This document shows, in pieces, positions 26,269-39,819 of a DNA stretch of 64,000 nucleotides. Both the position numbers and the translations under genes were made by a program. The number at the start of each line of letters is the position of its first letter. Position 1 is the first letter of the stretch. The stretch is from Lasioglossum baleicum (Eukaryota; Arthropoda; Insecta; Hymenoptera; Halictidae). The notes under the pieces were generated by a model. It had not been told where the DNA came from. It saw nothing but the letters and a program-made list of their open reading frames with translations, and made no database searches. The DNA lies in contig NC_134948.1 in the NCBI RefSeq assembly GCF_051020765.1, positions 1,914,501 through 1,978,500 on the forward strand. Reading direction: 5' to 3'.

Positions 26269-29200
26269 CTTTATTTTCTTATATATAATAACTTAACTGA
26301 ATATTCTACTTTTTACTTCTGTTTATATTTCAATTCCGAGACAATTTCCAACAGTAACAAATTTTTCTCAATAATGTAAAGCTTAAACATTTTATCTGTT
26401 TGCATTTTAAACAGCGAAAATATTAAATACATTATAGAATAATTAATTTATAAAACTGTTTTCAGAACAATTCAATTAAAGAAATTAATAAAAACGGTTA
26501 AACAAATGTGAAATATATTAACACATTACCGACCGGTGATTATTGCATAATTTTCAAAAATCTATGCTACATGGCTAAACGCTTTTTAATGGAACCTTCA
26601 GTACCAACAGCAATTTTCATTATGAACTGACAAGTCACCCTCAATAACGTCATCAAATAGTTTCATTTAAGATTGCAATGTAAAAGAAAATTTCAATGCT
26701 TTCTTTTGGAGGCAGCAAAATTGTTGAAAATCCTATTAATAGGCTTACGGTAGGTAAAGAGTTAAGTTACAAATCATTGAGAAGGAATTATCTTTTTATA
26801 TATTCAGTTCAAATTTCATTGCAATATCTTCAGCGGTTTAAGAGTTATTCAAACATGTCGCGTGTTTCTTCGATCGGGCCCACTGTGCGCCATGGGACTT
26901 GGAACAAGGGAAACGCAAGTCCAACTTCCACCTAAACCACGGACGACCTGATCAAACCTGGGCCTAACGCAATGGGACTGACGCAATTTACCAGAACGGC
27001 TCACCTCGCCTTCAAGACAGTCGTCTGCGTACAGAATGTCGCAGATGTCATTTCGCAAAGTACTGCAGCCATCATGGAAGAATTTTTAGGGTCTCAGTTA
27101 TCCCAGGTGCAGCGCTGCTCCCCACGACACGGCAATATCTTCGACTTCTTGCCGAGGCAGCCGGGGATGCAGCGGCCGGCGACAGTTTCGCGAAATTACT
27201 AAGCAATTTGCCTCTTCCCTCACCTTCCCTAAATCTCCCGGAGCATTTCCCATCGAGTTCCGACAGTCATCCTCGCTGTCGGTCTTTCTTGCATTTGAAA
27301 TAATACCGCGGGCACGGCGAAATTGATCGTCGTTCGCCGTCGTCGAATCGAAAATGTTCGATCGAACGAACGACCGAGCAGAGAGGAGAAGAGCTACAGT
27401 CCTCTACGTATCTACGGGGGCCATTTACGAGCAACTCCCCACAATCCTCCTCTTTCTCTCTCTCTCTCTCCACTCATCCCCTAACCTGGACCCCTTTCCA
27501 AACCCCACCCCCGAGAACCGACATCCTTTTCTTTCGTCCCTTCGATTCCCCGCGGTGCCCACTCTCCTCTGCCGCGTTCGGCTCCTTTTCTTCCTCTCCT
27601 ATCCCCGGTTAACTATCTTCGTGATGAAAGTACATCAGACAGCGTGCTCTCTGGAGCGTGCCGCGCGCGATATCCGCCGGATGTTGCACGGCTGTAACTG
27701 CGGCCACGGAGCCGCCACTGATCGCCGCTTCTGATGCGGGGAACATTGAATCGAATGAGAGCGAGGCTACGGGGCTGCGATAAGTGGGAATCGACGGGGG
27801 AGCTGGCTGGCTGGCTGGATGGCCACCAGGCCTGAAGGCTTTTGTTGCTGCCACCGGCTTTCTTGATCGAGCTTTCGTTATTTGTCCTAGCGACAGAGAT
27901 CTAGCGAGCGAAAGGGACCCAGGGAGCTGAGCTATCCTCTTCAGGGACGAACCATCGCTGCTCGATAAGCGACTTTCAGATGGCTGGACGTTTACTTCTT
28001 ACTGGGAAGGGTAGTCTGAAGATAGGGGCCCGAATCTTACCCTACCTTGACCTGGCCTAACGTATTGGGGTATGATATTTCATATCATATCTCGAGATCC
28101 ACTTGATTGATCACTAGACTGCGGATTTTATGCATTTATGGCAAAAATGGGTACGTACAATTTACGACAGTGGAGGTATTAAAAAGATTTAAGACCACCG
28201 GTGTATTAGTTTCACCTTAATAAGATCATTAAGAGAAGACTGAAATTGTTATTTGACTCCTGCGTCTTGCAATCAATGCAAACATTCTTTATTTTGCATA
28301 AGATTAATAAATAAATAAAAAATTAATGAAATGGTGTCGGTGAAAACCGTGTCGGAGAAATCTGTGTCGATGATTTCCATGGGACCCGCTAGCAAATAGT
28401 GTCTTGCGAGTGTTTGCGATGCTAGTTGCATGGATAATGTTATTCTGGGGATTACGGTCCCGAATATAATGAGAATCCTGAATGAACACGGTCTCGAAGT
28501 GACCGATCATAGCTGGCAAAGACGAATTCCAGGTTTCACTTGAGCGGACCATGTTGGCTAGACCTGCATAGGTGGTTGCACCTTGAAGATTCGTGGGATT
28601 CCCGTCACGTAGTTCGCCGGTAATATACGGAGGACATGATCCATCCCCTTCGCACACCTCGCGCCTCCTCCTCAACGGAGTTAAGGAGCGTATGTAGCGG
28701 CTAGAATGGGGGGGGGGGCGGTGAAAACGGGTTGGTGTCTAGCTCCGGCCCGAACCGGCCCGAAGTAAACAAGCGTGTCTCTTCCTGTCGTCGAAGATCG
28801 ACTTGGCTGGAAGTTGGACGTTTCACCGGCCAATCGGCCGGAAAATTGCTCGTTGACCGGAGATCTAGCGACCGGAAGTGCACCGCTCGTATCCGGGCCG
28901 GTGCGCCGGCCGCCCGGTGAAATTATCCAGTGTGTATACCGTCGATTCGTGGCTTCGATACTTCCCCGTGTACCGGCATGTTCCCCTTAATTGACATTCC
29001 CCCACCACCCCGCCCTACGAAATAAAAAGCAACTTTCTCTCTCTCACACATGAAATTTTATCCACCGCTTGGAAACTCGACTGCTCTTGAAACACGCTGA
29101 TCAATCCGGTGGTCTAGTTTCCGCGACCTGGAACTATCCGGGACTGTATTAAATATTTACAACCTCGTCGAATCAACGGATCCAATATTGGCCCTTTCAC

Positions 29201-32200
29201 GGTTCGCGGAATAAAATCAAATGTCAGAAACTGTATTGAATTCATCTTTTAGAAGGGACACGGTTCGCCTACGGTGCCAAAGGGCTGGCCATCGAAGCGT
29301 ACCTTCTTCAAAGCTGGAATTCGAATGGTGTTGAAAAACGTGTGGGGCTTTATGGAAATTTCGCAGTTCGTTTTTTTGTTGAACTACATAACACTTTACG
29401 TTTTTCTGTAAGTAAATAATATATCTATGAATGTAATCGTGTAAATAGTTTCTTCTATTATTCATTTCACCAAAAAATCGGATGGCTAATTTCGGACAGC
29501 GTATACAGGGTGTCCCAAAATTCCTTCAACAGCCGGAAATGGGAGGTTCCTGAGATCATTTGAAGCAACAGTTTCCTTTGAAAAAATGTTATACGCGGCT
29601 TTGTTTAGGAGTTATTAACGAAAAACACGGACCAATCACAGCGCGACCTAGACGCGAGTTGGCACAGTCGGCCAATAGACAGTTGGCGCGCCATGACAAC
29701 TCTGTAGTAACAAAAATCATATTGCAACACTGTACGTCCCCCTAGAACCCATGTAGCATTTCTTTGAACATTTCTTTTTTACAACAAATAACACTAGTTA
29801 TTTGAGATCGTCACGTTACGAGACTCACCCTGTACATACAGAACGAATTTTAAGCCGGCAGAATTTTTTTTAAGGAAATGGCGGCACTTTGATTGTGTGG
29901 GTATCGATTTTCCACAGCATTTTTTACGTTTTACATTGTAAAAAATTGGAAAAAATCTGGCCGACTTGAAATTGATATCGTATCGGTCAGAAGGTGTACC
30001 GAAGGTGTACGCAAAGTTTCAAGTCGATCGGTTCAGTGGATGTCGAGATATCGAGGCAGGTGTACGACCCCTTCCAGAACGCATCTAATTTCCTCGTTTG
30101 TCTAAAAACTTGTAAACTTCGCTGAAACAAGAAGAGGGGCGTGCACAATGGTCGCGATAGCTTTCGCGGGGGTTTACGATTAAAAAATCCTGAAGGAAGC
30201 TTAAAATATCGCGTTCTACAGTAGAACGGCCGGCGAACCGGAAGCTATAAATCGTGCATGGGATTCTACGGAAACGATTCCATAATTCCTCGAGTCTCCG
30301 GGAGTCTCTCGGTGTTCGCGGGTTATTGCAGAGGAGTCGGTTTGGTTCTGTAGTATCGAGAGCGCGCGTATACGTTCCCGATTTTTCAATTCCCTTAAAA
30401 GAATCCTTCCCAATTCCGGAAAACGTCGGGAACCACAAAATCAATTCGCAGACGGGGGTAACGGGGACTGCTCGGAGCCCAATCTCTCCGAGCCGCATTT
30501 TCCACGGTCAAATAATTTACCGGATACAAGTTACCGCTCCCCCTGCCCCCCTCCATCCCCGCCCGCCGCCCCTGCTTCGGTAGCTATCCTGATAATTACG
30601 AGGCTGCCTTTTGTGTCGTCTCGTTCGCGTCACGATCCAACTAATTTTCCACTGGTTAACCAAATTATATTCGTAGCCGGTAGTGGATGTAAAAATTCTC
30701 CTCGAATTTCACGGACCGGACTCCGGGCATCCTCGGTCCGCAGACCAGACCGACGCGACGTCGAAATTCCACCGTTATTTCGGCAGATCGACCGACAACA
30801 TTGCGAAGCCGAATTCGAACGGAATGGTGATCGGCTTGAACTAGTGGCGGGGCAGGGACGTGGTCATTAAATTGAACCCACACTCGATACGATTCGATAA
30901 TCCGATAATAACGAGTTACGTTGTTTTCTACTTCCCGTGCAATTTTCGAGGGAAATTTCAAGTGGTCGGATTCTGGATCTGTACACGTTCAACTTATAAT
31001 CCTCTTTGTCAGCGTTGTTTGACGTGCCGGCGCGGCGCGACTCGTCGATTCTCCATGCGAATGCAGAACGAGGAAAAACCGGGCGGTTTAGATGGTTTAT
31101 TGGACGTCAAAAATCTGATTTTCCATATCGAGATACAGTCAACCGATTGACCTGAAACTTGGTGCGGATCTTCAGTATATACCTTTCGACATAAGTAGTA
31201 GCAAAATTAAAAAATTAGTGGAAAGTGTGGATCTTTTTCAGAAAACGCTGTAAAATCGGAACAAAACCTAATTTTTCAACAAAACTTGTCCCAAACTACA
31301 GCGAAGGGTTCATTTCAGATATACACCAAGTTTGAAGCAGATCGATGAAAGTAAAACGCAGTAAAATCATGTTTTTTCGGGAAAGTACAAATAATTGTTA
31401 TTCTGGTGCACCGATGAGAGCAGGCATTAACAAGTTGGGACAACTATGTCTGCGAGAAGAGCCGGCGGAGCACCGGCGGGCCAACGGAAGTAGGATAAAT
31501 ATTGAAAAACGATACACATTTGTAAATAGATGGTCGTGGCGTGACACGAGGGGAGAGAGAGAGAGAGAAAGCAGGCCGAATGAAAATGACGAAATTGAAA
31601 ATATCGGGGAACATATAAAGGGAGATATTAAAAAGTAGGGCGCACTAAAATAAATATAGGATTCATGAGAGCGCGCGCGAGAGAGGCAAAAATGAACGAC
31701 AGACAAAGAGCGCTATACAGCTGGGAGTTGCAAAACAAAGTGTGGGAGATAGCGCACATTGTAAAGTGGAAAATACGATAGCAAAAGCTGGGGATGGTAG
31801 AGTATCGGGGAAATGGGAGCCCCACAGCGGCGGCCGCCTCGGCAAAGGAATAAAAAATAAAGCAAAAATACAAACAGCCAAGCACAATGCGTTAATTCTT
31901 GGTATAAATGATTCAGGGCCGTAGCGCACGTTCGCAGTTCGCGGCGGCGCGTTAATCATTTTTCAAGCGGCGGTGGGAGAGAGTCGTCAAAATATCCGAA
32001 GAAATAAAATATAAAGTCCGGCGTCACAAAGGCTCTTTCGAAAATTTTATCCGAAACCGATACGCGCGCGGAGCCCATAAGCGTCGACAAACGAACGGAT
32101 AAAATAAAAGAAAGGAAAAAATCGTGAAAATTTCAGAAGGAGAAAAATCAACGGCAACACCAGGCGCTCCGTTGCTTTCTGTCTTCCAGCTAAAGATTCA

Positions 32201-35200
32201 AACACGTATCGGAATACGATATCGATTTTATTCGAGAGTGTATACGCCGCGCCTTCCTCTCGTCGTCGCCTGGAAAGCTAACGAATTATAGTTTGCGGAG
32301 GGTTTCAAAAATACCGACCGGAATTCGAATGAAATTTCGTTCCAGTTTCGTCAGTTTCTGTGCAGGATCAAATGTACTACCGCGTTGCGTAAAAAGGAAA
32401 CTGTAAGGGATATAGAGACTCGAACAGAGTTGTTCGGAGGCTCTTGAAGTTTCTTCACGGCGAGCTACATTATTCAATGCGTCCTTCATCGCCCGCAACA
32501 GCAGCCATAACACGCCGCTTCAAATCTTAGCACTCCGTGGCCGGACGAGGTACAAAGATCTTGTCTTTGACATATTCCCATAAAAAAGTAACGGACCGTT
32601 AAATTGCAAGTTTTCCGCGGCGATCGTGTGCGCGCAGTCCCCTGCTACGACCGCAACGAAACTTTCAGAGCGTCCCCGCGGACCGGCCGAAGCTGCTTCT
32701 CGATATCTCGAGAACGGATCCTTTTTTGCAAATCTTCAAAGTATACTTTTTATTCAGGGTACGATAAAATCGCGGAGCAATTTTTTAGACGCCATTGTGA
32801 AGGGGAAACTTGCCTCTATAGCGTCATATTCGAACGAATTTGGGAAAAAAATGTTTAAACCGAATAACATCGTTCGAGTGTGTGAAGGTTCGAAAAATCA
32901 ACCTCGGCTTCCGACTCAATTTGGCAAAAAGAGAATGATTGTTTAAAAAAATGAGTTCAAGGGCGTAACGATAGAGACTCCACCCTTTAAAATAAGCACA
33001 GCCGGAATGTTGTGCGAATTTTATTTGCGAAGTTACGCGAGTTCAAATATTGATTTCTTGGGTAAAATTTGTATTATAGGATATTCGCTATTTAACCAAC
33101 GAAGAGAGATTTGAATAATAGATTGCCCTATTTGGCGAGATATTATTTTGAAATAAATGTTGATTGGTATGTTTGCAGACGGAATGGTTTGTGTGCATGT
33201 AATTTTACCAGCTATAAATCGTATTAGCCGTAATAACAATTGAATATGTGTTCCCGGTTAATTTGCAGAATATTAATCGGTCAGAAATGTCGAGATTAAA
33301 ATATTTGGGAATGGCTATGAACGCCAGCGGACAAATAGTGAAGTAGCCTTAATGTCTCAATTGTTAGAAAAAATATCTGAGAGTTCCTAAAATTCTGAAA
33401 AATGTTTAATAATCTCCGTACAGTCTTTTCGATGTGAAATATCGTAAGAAAGGTAATGTTCATCATGATTACGGTGCTTTCCATTTAAAATCGATCGGAC
33501 AGTTGATGGTCGAAGGGAGGGGGATCGTAAGTTTCCGGTTGAAAGCACCGAAAAGATTAAACGACCGTGGAGAAGCATATTTCTACGACCTCGTCGGCGA
33601 GTCGTTAAGAATTAAGGAACTGGTTCGCCGGGGCAGAATTATTGAATTAGAAAGAACTAGCATAAATATTCCGGCGCGGCGCGGCGAGATATCGATATGG
33701 CCGGGTTCGATCGGAAACGTGACTATTACCCTCGCCCAGTGCAACAGGAGGGAGGCTCGCGTTCTTATCGGGGAGAAATACTCTTATCGTGACTATATAT
33801 CGGCCCGAATACTGGCGTGTACTACATAAAACTTTCGTTCGATTCAACGCCGCCGCGCCGCGGCCCCGAAACGACCCCGTCAATGTATTCCCTTGCACCG
33901 AGCGTACCTCTGACATTGTTACGCGTGTTACATTCACTTCCGGTGCTGCGAGATAGCGCACATGTCCTCAGATTTCCTGTGTTAAACTGAATTATATGAA
34001 CACTAAACCCACCGACCATCAGAAGTGACTAATGTGTACGGTATTATGAAAAATAACAAGACTTTCAGAATAAATATAACGTAATAATTTTAAGATTAGC
34101 TTAGTTGTCCGCGAAAAAAAACGTCGAAAAATCGGTTTTTATTTTTTTTTAAGGATTTAATATCACGTGGAACAACGTTTGGAAATAATTTTTCATTTTA
34201 CTGGAAGCGAAACGTGTATCCAACCGTGGCAGACCAGCTCTTTTGTGACGGTGGCGAAGCTTCCACCCAACGTAAGACAAAAAAGACATTTAATTGGCTT
34301 GGTTCGGCGGGTCCAAAGACGTTCAGTGAATCGCAGTGATTCGTAATCGTCCGGGCATGCTTTTACGCGCCGCAACTTCCGGTTCCGGTTGATTGTCACA
34401 GCTCGCCCCTAGCGTTTTACGACGGCCACGTACCAACCCCGCGGATTAAACCACCGACAGACCCTTCTCGATTTTTATTTCCCTGGCCGTCTTGCATGCT
34501 GAGCGAGCCACCGTAATTCCGCCGGACGATATAAAACCGGAAGATCGTTATACGCGACCTGAACACTGACCGGAAGACGAGTCATCTCCCACCCTCGAAT
34601 ATTTACAGATCGTAACTTCGAGCTGTCGTCTCGGCAAATTTTCCACGGTTCTGCATATCGTCAACATTCGCATCTCGAACAGAATGGAACGATCTTTCAC
34701 ACCGGCCAGTACCGTAGCCGGGTCGATCGAGGCCCAACACATTTTTCTAGCTCCAAATCCAGGGATAAAAGGGGTAGATTTTTTCTCTATCGAGAAAAAG
34801 ACTCTAATCTCAGCCACCTACCGCCGCCGACACGAACTATACTCTTGGAGATGTTATAGTCGTTTGTTTCGGCTTTACGGGGAAAGGCTGAGCGTCCCGT
34901 TTATAAATTCCGTCATCGCGTTACGGATTTCGGTGGGCGAAGTTTCCCTATGGGGTTAGCGAAGGAATTCAGCTCGTCCGGGACCGGGAACAGGAACAGG
35001 AACAGGTAGAACGATCATAAATACAGCGGAGGAAGGAGAGCACGGTCGAATATCGATCGCCGGACGCACAATGGCTGCACGAATATTTATCAATGTATTG
35101 TAGCCGCTCTACATTATGTTGTGCCAGAGCCGCGGTGCCCAGCCCAGGAGATTCCGGGGCCTGTGTATCGCTAATAACAATTACAGCTGGACGACGATGT

Positions 35201-35724
35201 GGCTAGGCAGCCAGGTTAATCGTTTACATGGTGACGCGTGTTCGCAGCGTGTTACGAGAGGCTACGGTTTGCAAAACTGCCGCGAAACACGTGGAAAAAT
35301 GCTGGGGCGCGTATCGATTGGTCGGCACCGGCTTACTTTTTGCTCCTCTCGCTGGTCTCGGTGTCCCCTTGTCAACTCCAGCCTGAATGATTATACAGGT
35401 GGACCACGGAATCCTTATCGGTGATAAAATAAAGTCTCAGCATGTGATAGAATTTCTCTCAGGTATCGACAGAGCGTCGCGCGGAATTTTCAAGAATTCT
35501 CGATTTCAGCGCCGCGCGAACTGGTTTTTCTTCTCCCGATGTAGAACGCTCCCGGAGAGCAATTATTTGATCCGATGTGGATAAAAACTTGAGCAATGGT
35601 TGCGGCTATAATCACCGGGAAAACAGTATAAGTGGCCCGCGCGATTTTACCGTGAGCAACCAACGGCAAATAAATTAAAAATCCTCGTCCATCGCGTGCA
35701 GGAAAACGCTGCCGACTTCCACCG

Positions 35725-35760
<36 letters not shown>

Positions 35761-37942
35761 GCAGCCTCGTCGAATCTACTGAAGATATCATCCTGATGAT
35801 AGATAGCGTTCTACGGAGATACTGAATCAGCTCGGAGCTGGTGTGCAACGGATTAGATTCGTGCCCTCGAGTAGATCCGAAGTAGATTAGAATAATCAGA
35901 CTTGGATACGGTTCGGGATGATTGGGAGTTGACTGCCGGTACACTTAGATTGTTCTACGTAGATCGAAAATAACTTGGGATTCCCCGTGTCAGCGTTACA
36001 GCTAATGACAGCCACCAGGAGGGTGGCACACTTTCCATTCGGAGCCTGATAAAGCACGGACGAAAAATCGTGCATTAACTTTCGAGGTCTCGTTGGAAAG
36101 CGAAGACTTCAATCTTGGCCTCCACTGTGGTCGCAGTCGCGGAAAAAATTTTTTCGCTTCCGTAGAGACGATTGAATTCGAGAAATCCTCGAGAAATGAC
36201 TATTTTTTGCTTTTCAATCCGTATTTAGGATGTGGAGCGCAGGGTCGACGACCCCCAAACTGTATGTTGTGCGTTGCGTGACGTAAGAGTGTGTGCGCGT
36301 GTATGTACGAGCGACAACAAACGACAAGCTCGTCAACGGGCGTCGCGAAGGAGTCGTCGCGTCGCCGACCGTTTGCCCGAAGGAGGCAAAAACGCCCCGC
36401 GACGCGCAGCCGACGACAATTCGGAAACCGAAACCAGTCTATTATACAGAGTTGTAAAATTGTCAACGTTCCTTATTGTTAATCGTAATAAATAGTGCGT
36501 TTATTGTTCGTGTTGTCGAGTTAATTTGTCTCGTCCGAAGTCGACGCAAATCTATCCGCGTTGACGAGATCCTACAATATGTTGAGGTAAAAATTTTTTC
36601 AGTAAAAGTAACTGGGAGGTATTGAAAGAGGAGATTTCACGGTTTCGAACGAGTCTAGCTAGATCGCGATCCGATCATTTCTCGCGAGGTAGCATCAATT
36701 TCAAGATCGGGAATTTCCAAAATTGTGAATACACACCATGTAAATGTGAACATACTGATCGAACTTCTTGAGATTCCGCGTAATTGGTGCGCGGGCGGGT
36801 GCATTAGTGATATTACAAGAATCGTGAGGGGAGAGGGGATTAAAAGCCAACAGGCTACGTCCAGGTTGTCGCAGGAACGACAGCTAAATACACCGAGCCG
36901 CCGTGAATGATGAAGCGGGACGTGCTCCATTATCGTCGAACGTTTTGCATAAATTATCCGGGCAGAACGGCGGGCGGCGGGGCGGCGCGGTGTCGGCGCG
37001 GGATCGATCGCGAGAGGATTTCGATCGAACTCTCGAACAGCGGAGGGACGAACTGATCTCGCGCGATAAATCTTGAGGAGCTTCGTTTCGTCGACCGGGA
37101 ACGACGTCCCTTTTCCCGAAGATGAGGATGAAGCGGGAATAACAAGACGGAAGAGAAAAATGAATTTACAATGATTTACCGCGAGGATATCGTCCCCTCC
37201 GGTTATTATATACACGAAGCAGCTTCCGTGACGGGAAGCCATTTTTCACGACGGCCACGAAGAATACTTACGGGCCGGCTGACATTTTAATCGATCTGTA
37301 AATAGCTGGTAGACCGACGCTCGCCGTTCGCCACAGGTTCTCCCGAGCGTAGGCGGCCTTGTTTTAACTATGGACATTGTAATAATAATTACGTCGAGGT
37401 ATTAACGAGCACACGAGCCACGGTACCCCCAGAGGTTCCGCGAAAACAGCCCCGCCGCGCCGCGCCGTTGGCGTGAAACTTTTTCTCGAGCCTGCTGTTT
37501 CCGTTCCCGTTTCGATCGAAACTTTTCTAGACCGCCACTATTATCTGGACCATCTCTCGGCCCCCTATCAATTTTCCCGTGGAAATTATACCGTTTCTGA
37601 GGTTTCCAGTTACCGCCCGAGCAACGCTGCGAATCGAAATTAATGCCGGCGGGAACAGAAGAGACGTAGTCACCTAATACGACCACTTTGTCTCATTTAA
37701 TAAGCTTGACATAAAGCCAGACGTCCTGGCCTCCTCTCACCTGCGCTTGTCCACCTCGCTTCCCATTTTTTATCGTACTCTTCCCGCCCCGGGAAACCCT
37801 TCTCTCTCTTCTTATTTCGCGGAAATCTTCCAGCCTGATCTCCTCGCGCTTTAATATACCCACGATTACGCGCCAGCTCGCGACTTTATGAGAACCGCCA
37901 TGCAAGAGAACCCTCCACGCTCCGACAACGCCCTTCCCGCCG

Positions 37943-37975
<33 letters not shown>

Positions 37976-38798
37976 AAGGAGTTCTACGTAACGCGGACCA
38001 GCAGGTAGTAGTAGAGGTATTCTTTTATATCTTCCGCAGCAGGTTTCACGAATTCATGCTCTCGCGACGGTTGGGAGCGAACCCGCCAAGAAAATGACAC
38101 CGGAGAGTTGAAGAAGATCGCTCGGTCGACGAACGCTCCCAGAAGCGACCGGAATCCTAGAGTCCCTAGAGCCATATTGGACCCTAGAATTTGTAGACCT
38201 AGCCTGATGGACCCTGGAACCCCGAATCCTAACCTGTAATGTACCCTAACGAGTACCAAGACGAACCCGGCTAACCTACATCTAATTTAATCTTTACTAA
38301 CTCTAGCCAGAGCTAATGCGGGACAAAGTCGTCTAGAATGAACGAAGTTAATCCAGAATTAAGAGAACGCGACTTAATCTTAACGATCTACGAAACGTCC
38401 AGCACCTAACGAGATTGAAACTATGAAATTGAGCCTAACCGAAAGACACCCCTAACAATAGTTAAATCGTAGCCTGACTAGTCCAGGTTTAATCTACTGC
38501 AGCTTAACACAATTTAATCTAGAATCGAGCCAATAACCTGCAATCTAGCCCGGCGTGACCAAACGCAGAGACCTAACCTAGCACGGTCTGACCAAATACA
38601 CTCTTCCTCTACTGACGCCCGGTTAAGGTCGTGCGGCGCAAGCTCCGGTTGCCATTTTCACGAGCCACTCTCTCTCTAACATTTTATTACTTTCGCCTTG
38701 TTTCAGCTTGATTGTTCCTCTTAATTTTAAACTTCGAAACACATTCAACCTCGAAAATTAGGTTTAGTACCGCGGTGCTCAAGAGCCGGCGCATAGAG

Positions 38799-38844
<46 letters not shown>

Positions 38845-39772
38845 AAGGAAAAAAAGGCCTTCGGCGCGGCGGTGCGAATTTATGCCGCGTTTAAAAACCT
38901 GGAACCGGTTTGCGAGTAAAACGTCGGAATTACATTTCGCTGTAACTGTAATTGATGATTTGCAAACGTAATTTTCATGAAACGTATCCAATCAATTTTA
39001 TCGGAGACCATTCGAGGACACTAGGCAGCCAGACCGAGTACGATTTTTTTTTTGTAAATGCCTCGTAACAGCCAGTAATTGAACGAACATTTGAAAACAC
39101 GCGTGAAACCAGGCAGAGAAAAATTCAACGATACAAACAGCTACAAACAATAAAGCATAGAAATGATTTTGATATAACTTTTATCTGCCTGTCAATTAAA
39201 TTTCATTACATTTTTACGAATCCGTTCGGAAAGGTTTGACTCGTTTCAGAAGTTTGATTAACTGGAAAGACGGTATCATTTTGGAAAGAAGCTGTGAGAT
39301 CTTCGACGCGTTTTGATAACTCAGAAGTTTAAGGAGGAACTCGAGCGAGTCCTCCTCGCAGTCTTAGGAAGACAATGTAGGAATGTTCATTGACATTCCG
39401 CCGGCTACGAGCAGCCAAAGTCGAGTATCTTCGTGCTTAATCCGGCACACGCTGTTTATTTATGCGAGCTCGAGTGTCTTCGGTATGTAATGAAGAGATT
39501 ATCGCTGCATACCGTCATAATTGCGCGCGGTGTCTTACCGGAGCGTGTGCCGGCAGAGTCGCGCTATTTATTATTCACGGGGTACAGTGTCGCAGTTCAC
39601 AGTTGGCAAATTTTTCATTAACCAACGGCAGAGCAGCAGAGAATATTTATCGCTTGGATAAATGTTTCTCAGCACATCCGCAACTAGAAAGAATATTAAA
39701 TCGAAACGTAGCGTCTGTCACGTTGCAAAGATGAATTTTTCTGAAAAGTTAATTATTTAATGAATAAATAAG

Positions 39773-39819
<47 letters not shown>

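Larger units (their letters stand above)
36600..39770. other. Intronic stretch, no exon recognised
   Basis: Includes (TC)n at 37943-37976, (GA)n at 38796-38841 and a degenerate CCTA-rich segment at about 38145-38610. A 195-codon minus-strand open frame near 36655-37242 has no domain features and is not called. Confidence 0.45.

Noticed and set aside
36655..37242. 195-codon minus-strand open frame
   Set aside because: No recognisable motif, Arg/Ser/Pro-rich composition and overlapping frames; probably chance within intron DNA of the host gene.
38145..38610. CCTAACC-like words taken as an interstitial telomere
   Set aside because: No regular TTAGG/CCTAA array; spacing and sequence are irregular.
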